From a bacterium (GTDB lineage: Bacteria > Spirochaetota > Spirochaetia > JABEVK01), in contig JAJXVP010000002.1 in the NCBI GenBank assembly GCA_021782055.1, positions 1 through 60,451 on the forward strand: 60,451 bases of DNA, given 5' to 3'. Positions within the stretch are counted from its first letter, which is position 1. Each line of letters starts with the position of its first letter. A model generated the notes under the pieces. It was not told where the DNA came from and searched no databases. It was given only the letters and a program-made list of their open reading frames with translations. A program made the translations under genes and the position numbers. Of this stretch, positions 1-8,395 are shown in pieces.

Positions 1-369
1 CTTCAATATCCTGGTGAATATGCGTTTCCTATCATTGCCGCCTTGTCCTACCGGTTTGAAGGGCAACCTTCCAAAGCCGTGTCCATTATTAACAACGCGG
101 CAATACGGTATCCCATGGGTACCTCGATCAACGAGATGTTCCGGTTTCTCGACTCTCCCTCCGAGGCTTTTGCCCTCAATGATATGCTTTCAAAAGAAAA
201 GAACAAAGCCACGAAAATTCGTTTAAGATTCTATCAAGGCTGTGAATATGTCTACCTTAAAGATATCAATTCCGCTCGTGCGGCCTTTCAGTCGGTAGCG
301 GACAACCAAGCACACAATATTCCCGAGATTCGCATGGCGCGCCAATGGCTTAAGGATTTAGGTCCGTAA
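1..369 (+). CDS. TPR-like protein, C-terminal fragment
   Basis: The frame is open from base 1, so the N-terminus lies outside the window; 122 residues remain before the TAA at 367. The visible part is helical, with phrases such as RLRFYQGCEYVYLKDINSA and a following AAFQSV, which fit degenerate tetratricopeptide helices (small-large-aromatic spacing). TPR proteins act as protein-protein scaffolds; no catalytic motif is visible. It ends 1 base before the GTG of the DHH phosphoesterase gene, so it is probably cotranscribed with it and the TraB-like gene. The TPR assignment is by pattern only, and the full protein may carry other domains. Confidence 0.6.
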   Translation, partial: LQYPGEYAFPIIAALSYRFEGQPSKAVSIINNAAIRYPMGTSINEMFRFLDSPSEAFALNDMLSKEKNKATKIRLRFYQGCEYVYLKDINSARAAFQSVADNQAHNIPEIRMARQWLKDLGP

Positions 370-370
370 C

Positions 371-1363
371 GTGGAGGACAATGAAAAATCTTTTGACGCC
401 CTGGTGAGACATCTGCAACCAGGGCGTCGAATTCTCGTTCAAACCCATGACTTTCCCGATTTTGACGCTATTGCTGCCGCTTACGGATTGTATTGTCTTT
501 TTGAAACCTACGGTTTAACTTCCTACATTATCTACGGTGAAGAAATCCAAGGTTTTTCCTTAGGAGAAACCATAAGGACCTTGTCCATTCCCGTTCATCG
601 TATTAAAGATTTTGCCCTCGAATCCCAAGACCAAATCATTCTCGTTGACAGTTGTCCTGGCAACAAAAATGTGACCGTCATTCCCGATCTGACCATCGTA
701 GGGGTAATTGATCATCACCCTCTGCCTCCCGTGCCACTCCAAGCCCTCTATTGGGATGTGCGCAGTCACTACGGTTCCTGTTCGACTCTCATTTATGAAT
801 ATTTTGCGGCGTCAAGCTTTCAACCCACCAAAAATGCCGCCACGGTGCTTTTGATGGGAATTATGATGGATACCAACTACCTGACCCGCGGGGTTTCCCA
901 AGCTGATTTGGATGCCTTCTCTGCCTTGTACTTTAGAGCAGATTGGATTTCCGGCAACTATTTGCTCAATAATTCTCTCTCGGTCCACAATGTCCCCATT
1001 TTCCGTGAAGGTCTTGAACACCTCCGTGTCTACAAAGGGTTCTGCTTCACCTTCATCTCTAAAGAAACTGACGCTGATACCATTGCCGTTATGGCTGATG
1101 ATTACCTCAGATTTCATGAAGTAGCCTTTAGTGTCGTCGCTGGGCTGAACCAAGGGGAAATCAAGATTTCAGTCCGTAGTGAGGACCCCGGGTTGGCCGC
1201 TAGTAAAGTTGTGAGGCGAGCTTTGCAGGGTATAGGTTACGGCGGTGGTCATAACCACATGGGCGGCGGAACAGTTTCGTTGACAAAATATTTGGGGCCA
1301 GACGATTTATATGAGCGTTTTCGTGCCGCCATTGACCATTATATTCATGAGGTAACTTTATGA
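371..1363 (+). CDS. DHH/DHHA1 family phosphoesterase (NrnA-like)
   Basis: 330-residue protein starting with GTG one base after the upstream stop. All DHH-family motifs are visible: motif I HDFPDFDA (about 25-33), Asp93 in LVDSC, the DHH triad at about 114-116 in VIDHHPLP, Asp167 in IMMDTNY, and a C-terminal DHHA1 motif GGGHNHMGG (about 291-299). This matches soluble NrnA-type phosphoesterases, which use two Mn2+ ions to remove nucleotides from short oligoribonucleotides and often dephosphorylate pAp; the exact substrate cannot be read from sequence. There are no membrane segments, so it is cytoplasmic. Its TGA overlaps the ATG of the next gene (ATGA, bases 1360-1363), which implies translational coupling with the TraB-like protein. 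Confidence 0.88.
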   Translation: MEDNEKSFDALVRHLQPGRRILVQTHDFPDFDAIAAAYGLYCLFETYGLTSYIIYGEEIQGFSLGETIRTLSIPVHRIKDFALESQDQIILVDSCPGNKNVTVIPDLTIVGVIDHHPLPPVPLQALYWDVRSHYGSCSTLIYEYFAASSFQPTKNAATVLLMGIMMDTNYLTRGVSQADLDAFSALYFRADWISGNYLLNNSLSVHNVPIFREGLEHLRVYKGFCFTFISKETDADTIAVMADDYLRFHEVAFSVVAGLNQGEIKISVRSEDPGLAASKVVRRALQGIGYGGGHNHMGGGTVSLTKYLGPDDLYERFRAAIDHYIHEVTL

Positions 1364-2544
1364 GCGACACCGTAACCCGATTGAGTCTCGAAGAACGCGA
1401 ATACATCATTATTGGCACCGCCCATGTGTCCCAGGTCAGCATCTTAGAGGTCGGAGAGGTGATCCGCGCAGAATCGCCCGACCTTGTCGCCGTGGAACTT
1501 GACGCGGGGCGTTACCGCTCGCTCGCAGAACCACAAACTTGGGAAAAACTTGATATCTTTGATGTTCTAAAAAAGCGACAAGGGTTTCTTTTGTTAGCCA
1601 ACTTGGCCCTTTCTTCCTTTCAGAAGAAAATTGGTGACAACGTCGCGGCTAAACCTGGGCAAGAAATGTTGGCAGCCGTTCAGGTAGCGCAAGACCTGAA
1701 TATTCCCTTTGAACTAATCGACCGTGAAATTCAAATTACCTTGCGCCGTGCATGGAAACGTTCGAGTCTGTGGGGAAAAAATAAACTTTTGGCCTTGCTA
1801 CTTAGCTCTGTCTTCGGGTCTGAAAAGAACTTAGAAGAACAGGATATTGAGTCTCTCAAGAAGAAAAATGAACTTGACCACATGATGGATGAATTGGCCA
1901 AGGAACTGCCCACAGTCAAGTCCGTGCTGATTGATGAGCGAGATCGCTATCTCGCTTCAAAACTTTACGAGTCCGTAGGCAAAAAAGTTGTGGTAGTGGT
2001 AGGTGCCGGCCATGTGCCTGGTATGTCTCGTATTCTGAAAGACCTGCATTCCGGGGTGTCCACGTCGGATGTGACAGACATCAATGTGATTCCCCCCCCG
2101 TCCTGGTGGAGTCGCGTCTGGCCGTTTTTGATCCCTGCCGCGATAATTGGACTGATCGTAGCAGGCATTCTTGTGAAAGGAACTACTGCTCTCCTTCCAA
2201 TTCTTACTAGTCTTGCCTTAACAACGGCGGGTTTTGCGGTCTTAGGCTCGTTGCTAGCCTTGGCCCATCCGGTGACGATTCTTGTTGCGGCAATCACTGC
2301 TCCGGTGGCTGCGCTGTTCCATCCCTTGGTTCATGTCTTCTATTTTACCGGCACATCCGAAGCTTCACTCCGTAAGCCCCGTGTCCGTGACTTAGAAAAC
2401 CTTTCTGCAGACTCTTCCTCTCTGAGGGGTTTCTATCGAAATAGGGTTTTGCGAATTCTACTGGTAGTTTTACTTTCAACAGTCGGGGCAACAATTGGCA
2501 TGTATGCCACCCTCCCCGTTCTGTTGAAAACGTTCTTTGGTTAA
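1360..2544 (+). CDS. TraB/PrgY family membrane protein
   Basis: 394 residues. The N-terminal half carries the TraB/PrgY/gumN fold signatures: GTAHVS at about 19-24, a conserved Glu in VAVELD (about 45-50), ERDRYLA near 194-200 and VVGAGHVPGM near 214-223. The C-terminal part (about 255-390) has at least four hydrophobic segments. This N-terminal domain plus C-terminal membrane layout is the one found in archaeal and spirochaetal TraB proteins. In enterococci the relatives PrgY/TraB shut down a peptide pheromone, and the fold is thought to be a membrane-linked metallopeptidase, but the role in spirochaetes is unknown. It overlaps the DHH gene by 4 bases and is followed by a convergent LysM gene. 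Confidence 0.85.
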   Translation: MSDTVTRLSLEEREYIIIGTAHVSQVSILEVGEVIRAESPDLVAVELDAGRYRSLAEPQTWEKLDIFDVLKKRQGFLLLANLALSSFQKKIGDNVAAKPGQEMLAAVQVAQDLNIPFELIDREIQITLRRAWKRSSLWGKNKLLALLLSSVFGSEKNLEEQDIESLKKKNELDHMMDELAKELPTVKSVLIDERDRYLASKLYESVGKKVVVVVGAGHVPGMSRILKDLHSGVSTSDVTDINVIPPPSWWSRVWPFLIPAAIIGLIVAGILVKGTTALLPILTSLALTTAGFAVLGSLLALAHPVTILVAAITAPVAALFHPLVHVFYFTGTSEASLRKPRVRDLENLSADSSSLRGFYRNRVLRILLVVLLSTVGATIGMYATLPVLLKTFFG

Positions 2545-2580
2545 ATCCAAAAGGATTCTACGAAGAAAGCTGAGCTTTTG

Positions 2581-3102
2581 CTACTGAGAGGCTTTTGCTT
2601 GGTAGCGCTCTCCCGCGGTTTTGTATTGGCTCGCATCTTTCTTGCCCGCTTCTTTGTAAACTCGATAAGCCTCAAGGTAGCCCTTTGCTAGTAACGAGTA
2701 ATCGTCCTGTGAAAGATTATTCTTGGTTCCTACCAACGCCGGTATATCAAACCGCTGGCCAGGATAGATCAGATCGGGGTTGTGGATCTGGGCTTTGTTG
2801 ATTTCATAGATCGAAGGCCATAAAACCGGATCTTTGTACCATTTATCAGAAATCCACCATAAGGTATCCCTGGGCACTACCTGATGAACTCCCAGAATTT
2901 TGGGTTGTGTGGAAGCAGGAGTCGCCTCAGGAGCCACCGGCTGTGGGCTCGCTTGAACCGCTACGGGAGTTGGTGCGGGGGCCTTTTTCACAGGGGTAGC
3001 AAAAAAAGCGAAGTACAAAGCAATTCCCAAACCAAGGAGGACGACAATAACCAGCGCAACAACCAGGGGCGCGTTGTTTTTTGACTGCGGGGGGTTCGAC
3101 AT
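2581..3102 (-). CDS. Membrane-anchored LysM domain protein
   Basis: 173 residues with a short polar N-terminus, one transmembrane helix (about 12-34), a Pro/Ala-rich linker (about 36-66) and a single LysM domain (about 72-121). The domain shows VVPRDTLWWISDKWY, NPDLIYPGQRFDIP and the usual Asn-Pro-Asp. LysM binds peptidoglycan N-acetylglucosamine. The topology suggests an inner-membrane anchor with the LysM domain reaching the periplasmic wall. About 50 charged helical residues follow. The start has a good Shine-Dalgarno (AAAGGAG, 7 bases upstream). Its partner is unknown; similar small LysM proteins occur across spirochaetes. Confidence 0.82.
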   Translation of the reverse strand: MSNPPQSKNNAPLVVALVIVVLLGLGIALYFAFFATPVKKAPAPTPVAVQASPQPVAPEATPASTQPKILGVHQVVPRDTLWWISDKWYKDPVLWPSIYEINKAQIHNPDLIYPGQRFDIPALVGTKNNLSQDDYSLLAKGYLEAYRVYKEAGKKDASQYKTAGERYQAKASQ

Positions 3103-3117
3103 GGTTTTTCTCCTTTC

Positions 3118-3146
3118 ACTATAGATACTATCTCATTATCGCCCAA
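3118..3146 (-). promoter_or_regulatory. Candidate promoter of the LysM gene
   Basis: On the minus strand TTGGGC (3146-3141) and TATAGT (3123-3118) are 17 bases apart, just upstream of the AAAGGAG ribosome site. The -35 box is weak; this is a candidate only. Confidence 0.4.
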
Positions 3147-3220
3147 AATTCGAGAAAACTTAAGTACTTGATTGCGCCAGCGCCCTGAGTCTTTACACTG
3201 TTTAGCTTTTAGAACCTGCT

Positions 3221-4234
3221 TTATCTTATCGGTATCGGACGCACTGAATCACGAATGATCAAATTGGGATTGATCAAATGGACAGGCGAAGGGGCCCCGC
3301 CTTTAAGCTTGTCGAACAAATACTGAACCGCAGACGCCCCCATTTCAATGGGATTTTGCCCGATTGTCGTCAAGCCTGGGTCAGAGTACTCACCCGCCAA
3401 AACGTTATCGTAACCAATGATACTGACATCTGAAGGGATCTTGTACCCTTGCTCCTTGAGAGCCTTCACTGCCCCCAAAGCCATATAGTCGTTTGCCGAC
3501 AGCAACGCCGTAGGAAGATTGCCTTGCCGAATCATTTCTTGCGTACGACGGTATCCGCTATCCTTGGTAAAGTCACCTCTGAGAATCTTGATTTTACTTT
3601 CTAGACCGTGCGCCGTCATATAGCGCCGGTAGGCATCCTCACGAATCATGGCCACGGGAGAGACTTCTGGACCACTTAGATGAGCTATTGAACGATGACC
3701 GTTCTGCCACAAATGATCCAGAGCCAAACGAATACCTTGGTCATTATCCGAACTGATAAATCCTACATTGTCGCCTTTCAATTCAAAGTCGATAATGCAA
3801 ACTGGAATCTGCGATGCAGCGATCTCGGAAAGGTGCGGATCATCGGACGTCATGCCTATGAAAATTACACCTTCAACATGTTTTTCTTGACATAAGCGGA
3901 TGTATGACTTCTGATTAGACAGGTCTCTTGTCATGGTAAACATAAGAAGATCATAGCCATTATTTGACGAAGCCGTCGCGATTCCATCAAGAAATTGAGT
4001 ACCAAAGTTTTCCATAAAATTAATTTCTGCACGACTAAGGAAAAATACACCTAAGGTGTTACTCTTTTTTGTCACCAAACGCCGGGCAAATGTATTGGGT
4101 GCATATCCTAGCTCAGCCGCTAATTTTTTAATTTTTTCTTTTGTTTCCGTGGCAACGAGAGGACTATCGTTTAAACTTCGCGAGACTGTCGAATGCGTTA
4201 CCCCGGCCAAGCGAGCAATATCTTTTATTGTCAT
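3221..4234 (-). CDS. LacI family transcriptional regulator
   Basis: About 337 residues. The N-terminal helix-turn-helix is textbook LacI (TIKDIARLAGVTHSTVSRSL), followed by a hinge helix region ending near FARRLV and a periplasmic-binding-protein-like effector domain (from about residue 55, LGVFFLS). The C-terminal core has STVSI-like and TTIGQNP segments typical of sugar-responsive members. A longer start exists at 4252, but GAGGAG lies inside those extra codons at the right distance (10 bases) from the ATG at 4234, so the shorter start is preferred. It diverges from the sugar ABC operon and most likely represses it in response to the transported sugar or a phosphorylated derivative. Confidence 0.9.
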   Translation of the reverse strand: MTIKDIARLAGVTHSTVSRSLNDSPLVATETKEKIKKLAAELGYAPNTFARRLVTKKSNTLGVFFLSRAEINFMENFGTQFLDGIATASSNNGYDLLMFTMTRDLSNQKSYIRLCQEKHVEGVIFIGMTSDDPHLSEIAASQIPVCIIDFELKGDNVGFISSDNDQGIRLALDHLWQNGHRSIAHLSGPEVSPVAMIREDAYRRYMTAHGLESKIKILRGDFTKDSGYRRTQEMIRQGNLPTALLSANDYMALGAVKALKEQGYKIPSDVSIIGYDNVLAGEYSDPGLTTIGQNPIEMGASAVQYLFDKLKGGAPSPVHLINPNLIIRDSVRPIPIR

Positions 4235-4389
4235 AACCAAGTCGCTCCTCATGTAGCCACCGAGATGCTACCAAACGGAATCATCATGAGACTAAACGTA
4301 TTTTCTGACAAGCGTCAAGAAAAAATCTTAACGGAAACCTCTAGTGTACTCAGACAGTTCACCTCGCCACATTTTCTTGTATTTGACTC

Positions 4390-4417
4390 TTGACAACCGC
4401 CCATACGGGGTTACAAT
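4390..4417 (+). promoter_or_regulatory. Sigma-70-type promoter of the sugar ABC operon
   Basis: A perfect TTGACA (4390-4395) and TACAAT (4412-4417) are separated by 16 bases, about 65 bases upstream of the binding-protein start. Transcription would begin near 4424, placing the palindrome at 4434 inside the early transcribed region. This is one of the strongest promoter matches in the window. Confidence 0.75.
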
Positions 4418-4433
4418 GAGGTTACTCTTATTG

Positions 4434-4443
4434 CACACGTGTG
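4434..4443. promoter_or_regulatory. LacI-type operator palindrome
   Basis: CACACGTGTG is a perfect 10-base palindrome with the central CpG typical of LacI-family operators. It sits roughly 10-20 bases after the predicted transcription start of the sugar operon and beside a divergent LacI gene. Binding by that regulator is inferred from position and symmetry. Confidence 0.6.
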
Positions 4444-4481
4444 TATGCCAATAGGAGTAAATCACCAAAAGGAGGAATCGC

Positions 4482-5783
4482 ATGAAGAGCTTCACAAAAG
4501 CACTTTTTACGATGTCCGCAGTGGCCCTTCTAGGCCTCGGAGTTACGGCGTGTTCGAAACCCGCCCCCAAAACCATCACTCTTCGCTTGAGCCTGTACAA
4601 ACAGGAAATCGCGAAGCAGTTCAAAGACCTCACGGATGCCTTCACAGCAGCCAACCCCGGGATCGTCATCAATACGGAAATTACCCCCAATGATGGTGGC
4701 GCCGCCCAGGCTGCCGCCGCTGCGGCTGGTAAACTGCCTGATATCATTCAATCGCCCGCTTACGCAGCCGACTTTCAAATGGCAAAGCAAGGCTATGCGG
4801 TAGATTTGACCAATCTTCCCGTCATTAAAGATGTTAACCCGGATCTTCTCGATGGTGTAACCTATCAAGGCAAAATCATCGCCCTGCCTACCGATGTCGG
4901 AACCCTCGGCATTCTCTACAACAAAGCGATTTTCGCCAAATACAACCTCAAGGTACCCACCACTTACCTCGAACTGCAACAAGTGGCTCAGACTTTGAAG
5001 AAAAATAAAATTATTCCTTTTGCTGGCCTGTTGAAAGAAAACTGGTCAATTGGTCACTTCATGGAACTTTTGCATGGTTCGATGCTGGGTGCAAAGGGCT
5101 ATGACGGCCTGAAAGGCTCGGCTGCCATTGCAAAATTTGCCGAAGACATGAACCAGGGCAAGGCTGATTGGGGAAAAGTTGTTGACCTGAAAGCCATGTT
5201 CCGCATTATGGACTGGTACCACTCCAACATGAGCAAGAATGCTCTCAATAATGCTTGGAATGAAGAAGTTGCTGAATTTGCCTCGGGCAAAGCAGCCATG
5301 GTTGTCCAAGGTCAATGGTTCATCAACCCCACCATTGCCGCCGAAAAAGCAGCCAACACCAATTTCGAGATCGGGTTCTTCCCCTTCACTTGGTCAAACA
5401 ACCCTGCTGAAAATAAGTTCTTCTCTTCCGCCGACTCGACTTTTGTGTTGTCGACCCAGTCTTCCCCCGAGAAACAAGCCGCTGCTGAAAAGTTCCTCAA
5501 CTTCCTGGCTACACCTGAAGCTATCAAGATTTGGACTGGCGAATTCAAACTCGTCCCGGCGTTCAAAGATGCCGACCTAAGCAACATGCCTCCCGCCTTT
5601 GGCGACATTGCCGCCAGCGAAAGCAAGTTGGGCAGTTACTCCTGGGAATTCTCCTTGGCCCCTGACCCCACGTGGGAAAACGCCATGAAAAATGGAGCCC
5701 TTGGTTATGTTCTGGGAAAAATGACTCCCGATCAAATCGCCGCCAGCATCAATAAGTCCTGGAAAGAAAACTACAAAAACTAA
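4482..5783 (+). CDS. ABC sugar transporter, substrate-binding lipoprotein
   Basis: 433 residues. A lipoprotein signal ends at LGVTAC, giving lipidated Cys24. The mature part is a family 1 extracellular solute-binding protein (MalE/UgpB type): early IVINTEITP, GKLPDIIQSP, LPTDVGTLGILYNKAIF and a late Trp-containing SYSWEFS segment all fit. It would capture an oligosaccharide in the periplasm or at the cell surface and deliver it to the two permeases encoded downstream. The sugar is not known; MalQ and amylase genes downstream make an alpha-glucan reasonable but unproven. A strong GGAGGA lies 7 bases before the ATG. A stable hairpin follows the gene, as is common where the binding protein is made in excess over the permeases. 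Confidence 0.9.
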   Translation: MKSFTKALFTMSAVALLGLGVTACSKPAPKTITLRLSLYKQEIAKQFKDLTDAFTAANPGIVINTEITPNDGGAAQAAAAAAGKLPDIIQSPAYAADFQMAKQGYAVDLTNLPVIKDVNPDLLDGVTYQGKIIALPTDVGTLGILYNKAIFAKYNLKVPTTYLELQQVAQTLKKNKIIPFAGLLKENWSIGHFMELLHGSMLGAKGYDGLKGSAAIAKFAEDMNQGKADWGKVVDLKAMFRIMDWYHSNMSKNALNNAWNEEVAEFASGKAAMVVQGQWFINPTIAAEKAANTNFEIGFFPFTWSNNPAENKFFSSADSTFVLSTQSSPEKQAAAEKFLNFLATPEAIKIWTGEFKLVPAFKDADLSNMPPAFGDIAASESKLGSYSWEFSLAPDPTWENAMKNGALGYVLGKMTPDQIAASINKSWKENYKN

Positions 5784-5807
5784 GTGATCTTTACGATATA
5801 AGCTATA

Positions 5808-5831
5808 GAAGGAAGGCTTCGGCCTTCCTTC
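5808..5831 (+). promoter_or_regulatory. Intercistronic stem-loop after binding-protein gene
   Basis: GAAGGAAGGC (5808-5817), a TTCG tetraloop, and GCCTTCCTTC (5822-5831) form a 10-base-pair hairpin. A pyrimidine-rich stretch ending in TTTTT follows only after another 10 bases, so it looks like an mRNA-stabilising or partial-termination element, not a full terminator. It probably sets the ratio of binding protein to permease. Confidence 0.65.
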
Positions 5832-5908
5832 GCCTTCCTTCTTTTTCGCCGAAACAATGAGGAAGCGATTTCTGGGCTTCCCTTGGCATACACTCAACGA
5901 GGTGCTCT

Positions 5909-7435
5909 ATGGTTATTAATAAGTGGAAATCCAGGTCGAACTTTATACTCTTTTTGTTACCGGCATTGGCGTTCTATTTTTTCTTTGCAATTCTTCCCCT
6001 TTTACAAGGATTTTGGCTGTCAACAACAAACTGGGACGGAACAGCCCCCTGGACACCGGCACAAATTAGTATTCCAGTATTCGAAAAGAAAGTCCTTGAT
6101 CCAACCACAAACCCAGCAGACCGAGCATTGTTGCTCAAGTATTATACAAAAAACTCTGCGGCTGGAATGTACCAACGTCATGACCTCTATGGCTTGGACC
6201 GCTACCGCCTGTTAATGATTTTTTCTGCTCGCGGCATAGTGAACCCTGATTTCCAAAACATCGGGTTAAAAAACTACACTGATATTTTTACAGGCAATAT
6301 CGACCCAAAGTTTTTTCCACAGAATTATCACCAAGCGAAGTTTCAAGAGGGTGACCCCCTTGATAATATTCGTTTGATACCGCGTAACGAGTGGCAAACG
6401 CGTTTTATAAATCGTATTCACGATCAAACCGAATTAGGCTTCCTGAACAAAGCCTACTCGTTTACCCCGAAAGGTTATGAACTCAATAAGTCTTTTATTC
6501 CACTTTCTTCGACGGACATTCAAACAGCTTTAACTGCCATTCCTGGGCTCGGCGATGCGTGGAATGACTTTTATGGAGACGTCACCGATGCCGGATCTCA
6601 GTTAAAAGCACCAGGTATCGTCAATGATTTAATCCAGAAGCTAGGCCCCGTCAAAGCGCATAAACTTGCGCCTGCTGGCTTGGTCCAGCTCCAAACCTTA
6701 GGAAATTATGCCTATAAAGAGGCCTACCTAAAACACCTCGTCGCCCACTACTGGTATACCGCTAAGATTCGCATGGGTGTTTTGGTATTCACGATCTTCT
6801 TTACAGTCTTCAACGTCCTCTTTGTCAACATTCTCGCATTGCTGTTAGCGTTTGCGCTTGATACAAAAATCAAATCTCGCAACATCCTTCGATCAGTTTT
6901 CTTTATCCCCAACGTTCTTTCTTTAATCATTGTCGCTTTTATTTGGCAGTTAATTTTCACTCAAATGCTTCCAAAGTTAACTGGGTATTCAGACTGGATT
7001 ATGAATCCCGATATCGCACCCTGGTTGACAGTTCTTGTGGCAACCTGGCAAGGGGTGGGCTACTACACCATCATTTACCTCGCTGGCCTACAAAACGTCC
7101 CTCAAGAATTGCTAGAGGCTTCTTCAATCGACGGTGCAAGAGCCTGGACAAATTTCAGAAAAGTTATTTTGCCGATGATCTTTCCTGCGATCACCATCTG
7201 TCTTTTTTTAAGTACAGCCGGTGCTTTGAAAACTTTTGACATCATTTTTGCCTTGTATCCCTCCAACTCGACGGCGGTAGGGGTCGATAATGTCGTCATT
7301 AACATCTTCTACGACGCGTTCCGTGATAAGCATGCCGGGGCGGCGACAGCAAAAGCGGTACTGTTGATGGCGGTTATCCTCATCATCAGCGGTATTCAGA
7401 TCACTCTCACCAAAAAGAAGGAGGTTGAGCTATGA
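5909..7435 (+). CDS. ABC sugar transporter permease with large periplasmic insert
   Basis: 508 residues, far longer than the usual 290-310 for UgpA/MsmF-type permeases. The first membrane helix is at about 11-34. About 240 residues (roughly 40-283) then intervene before the remaining helices, which start near YTAKIRMGVLVF. The EAA loop that contacts the ATPase is present near residue 403 (EASSIDGARAWTNF). The insert recalls the periplasmic P2 loop of E. coli MalF, which touches the binding protein, although I see no clear sequence match. It overlaps the next permease gene by 4 bases. No ATP-binding subunit is encoded here, so a shared MsmK-type ATPase from elsewhere is likely. Confidence 0.88.
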   Translation: MVINKWKSRSNFILFLLPALAFYFFFAILPLLQGFWLSTTNWDGTAPWTPAQISIPVFEKKVLDPTTNPADRALLLKYYTKNSAAGMYQRHDLYGLDRYRLLMIFSARGIVNPDFQNIGLKNYTDIFTGNIDPKFFPQNYHQAKFQEGDPLDNIRLIPRNEWQTRFINRIHDQTELGFLNKAYSFTPKGYELNKSFIPLSSTDIQTALTAIPGLGDAWNDFYGDVTDAGSQLKAPGIVNDLIQKLGPVKAHKLAPAGLVQLQTLGNYAYKEAYLKHLVAHYWYTAKIRMGVLVFTIFFTVFNVLFVNILALLLAFALDTKIKSRNILRSVFFIPNVLSLIIVAFIWQLIFTQMLPKLTGYSDWIMNPDIAPWLTVLVATWQGVGYYTIIYLAGLQNVPQELLEASSIDGARAWTNFRKVILPMIFPAITICLFLSTAGALKTFDIIFALYPSNSTAVGVDNVVINIFYDAFRDKHAGAATAKAVLLMAVILIISGIQITLTKKKEVEL

Positions 7436-8295
7436 GTTCAGAAAACTCTTTGCTATCCCAGCCCGCCAAAAAGATCCAGTTTGGTTGGATCATTTTTGAA
7501 CTTGTCATGATTCTCTTAGCACTCATTTTTATTTACCCGACAATTTACATTCTCATTAACTCCTTTAAAGGGACCCAAGAGATCGTTGTTAATCCGATCG
7601 GACTTCCACCCCACCCCTCTTTTGACAATTTTATTAGCGTTTTGCAACGGGAAGGCGCAGGGGGTTACACCTTCCTTCAATCTCTATTAAATACACTTCT
7701 GATAACTGTCATCAGTGTCTCGGGTGTCATTTTGATCAGCTCCATGGCGGCCTACGTTTTAGCTCGAACGAAATCGAAGTCGAGCTGGGTCATTTTTTCC
7801 CTCTTCGCTTTCTTTACCGTAATTCCGTTTCAGCTGATCATGGTGCCGCTGGTCGTCTTGGCGACCGACTTACAATTTCAAAATATCTGGGGACTCTCGT
7901 TGATGTACTGGGGGCTGGGCGCTCCCGCCGCTGTCTTCATGTATCATGGGTTCATCAAATCCATTCCCTATTCGCTCGAAGAGTCGGCTTCGATGGATGG
8001 GGCGAGCCACACACGGTTATTTTTTCAAATCGTTCTCCCTTTGCTCACCCCTATTACCGCCACCATCACCATTCTTGATATCTTGTGGGTTTGGAATGAC
8101 TTTCTCTTGCCCTATATTATTCTAAAACAAGGTACGCTGGTTCTTTTTCAGTTCAATTTCTTCGGTCAGTTCACCCAAGACTTTGGGGCTTTGACGGCAT
8201 CGCTAGTGATGTCCGCAACTCCGATTATTATTCTGTATTTTGCTATGCAGAAGTTTATTATCAAGGGAATCTCTGCCGGGGCAGTCAAGGGTTAA
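7432..8295 (+). CDS. ABC sugar transporter permease (MalG/UgpE type)
   Basis: 287 residues with about six transmembrane helices. The N-terminal helix is followed by the typical NSFKG segment, and the EAA loop EESASMDGASHTRLFF lies near residue 183. Length and pattern are normal for the second carbohydrate permease (CUT1 family). Its ATG lies in the TGA of the upstream permease (ATGA, 7432-7435), consistent with a heterodimeric channel made in equal amounts. The operon ends here with a strong terminator. Confidence 0.9.
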   Translation: MSSENSLLSQPAKKIQFGWIIFELVMILLALIFIYPTIYILINSFKGTQEIVVNPIGLPPHPSFDNFISVLQREGAGGYTFLQSLLNTLLITVISVSGVILISSMAAYVLARTKSKSSWVIFSLFAFFTVIPFQLIMVPLVVLATDLQFQNIWGLSLMYWGLGAPAAVFMYHGFIKSIPYSLEESASMDGASHTRLFFQIVLPLLTPITATITILDILWVWNDFLLPYIILKQGTLVLFQFNFFGQFTQDFGALTASLVMSATPIIILYFAMQKFIIKGISAGAVKG

Positions 8296-8342
8296 TTCAA
8301 GCACGCAGCGCGAAACAAAACTTATCCGGTTGTGACTAGACA

Positions 8343-8373
8343 ACAAAGGGGGCTATCAAGCCCCCTTTGTTTT
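8343..8373 (+). terminator. Rho-independent terminator of the sugar ABC operon
   Basis: ACAAAGGGGGCT, an ATCA loop and AGCCCCCTTTGT form a 12-base-pair stem followed by TTT. It lies between the permease stop and the convergent amylase gene, and the stem may also help end transcription from the other side. Confidence 0.85.
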
Positions 8374-8395
8374 GCCTACGCCCCTTCTTTTTTGC

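Noticed and set aside
2550..2580. Terminator between the TraB-like and LysM genes
   Set aside because: Only a 5-bp AAAGC/GCTTT stem is visible, too weak to call.
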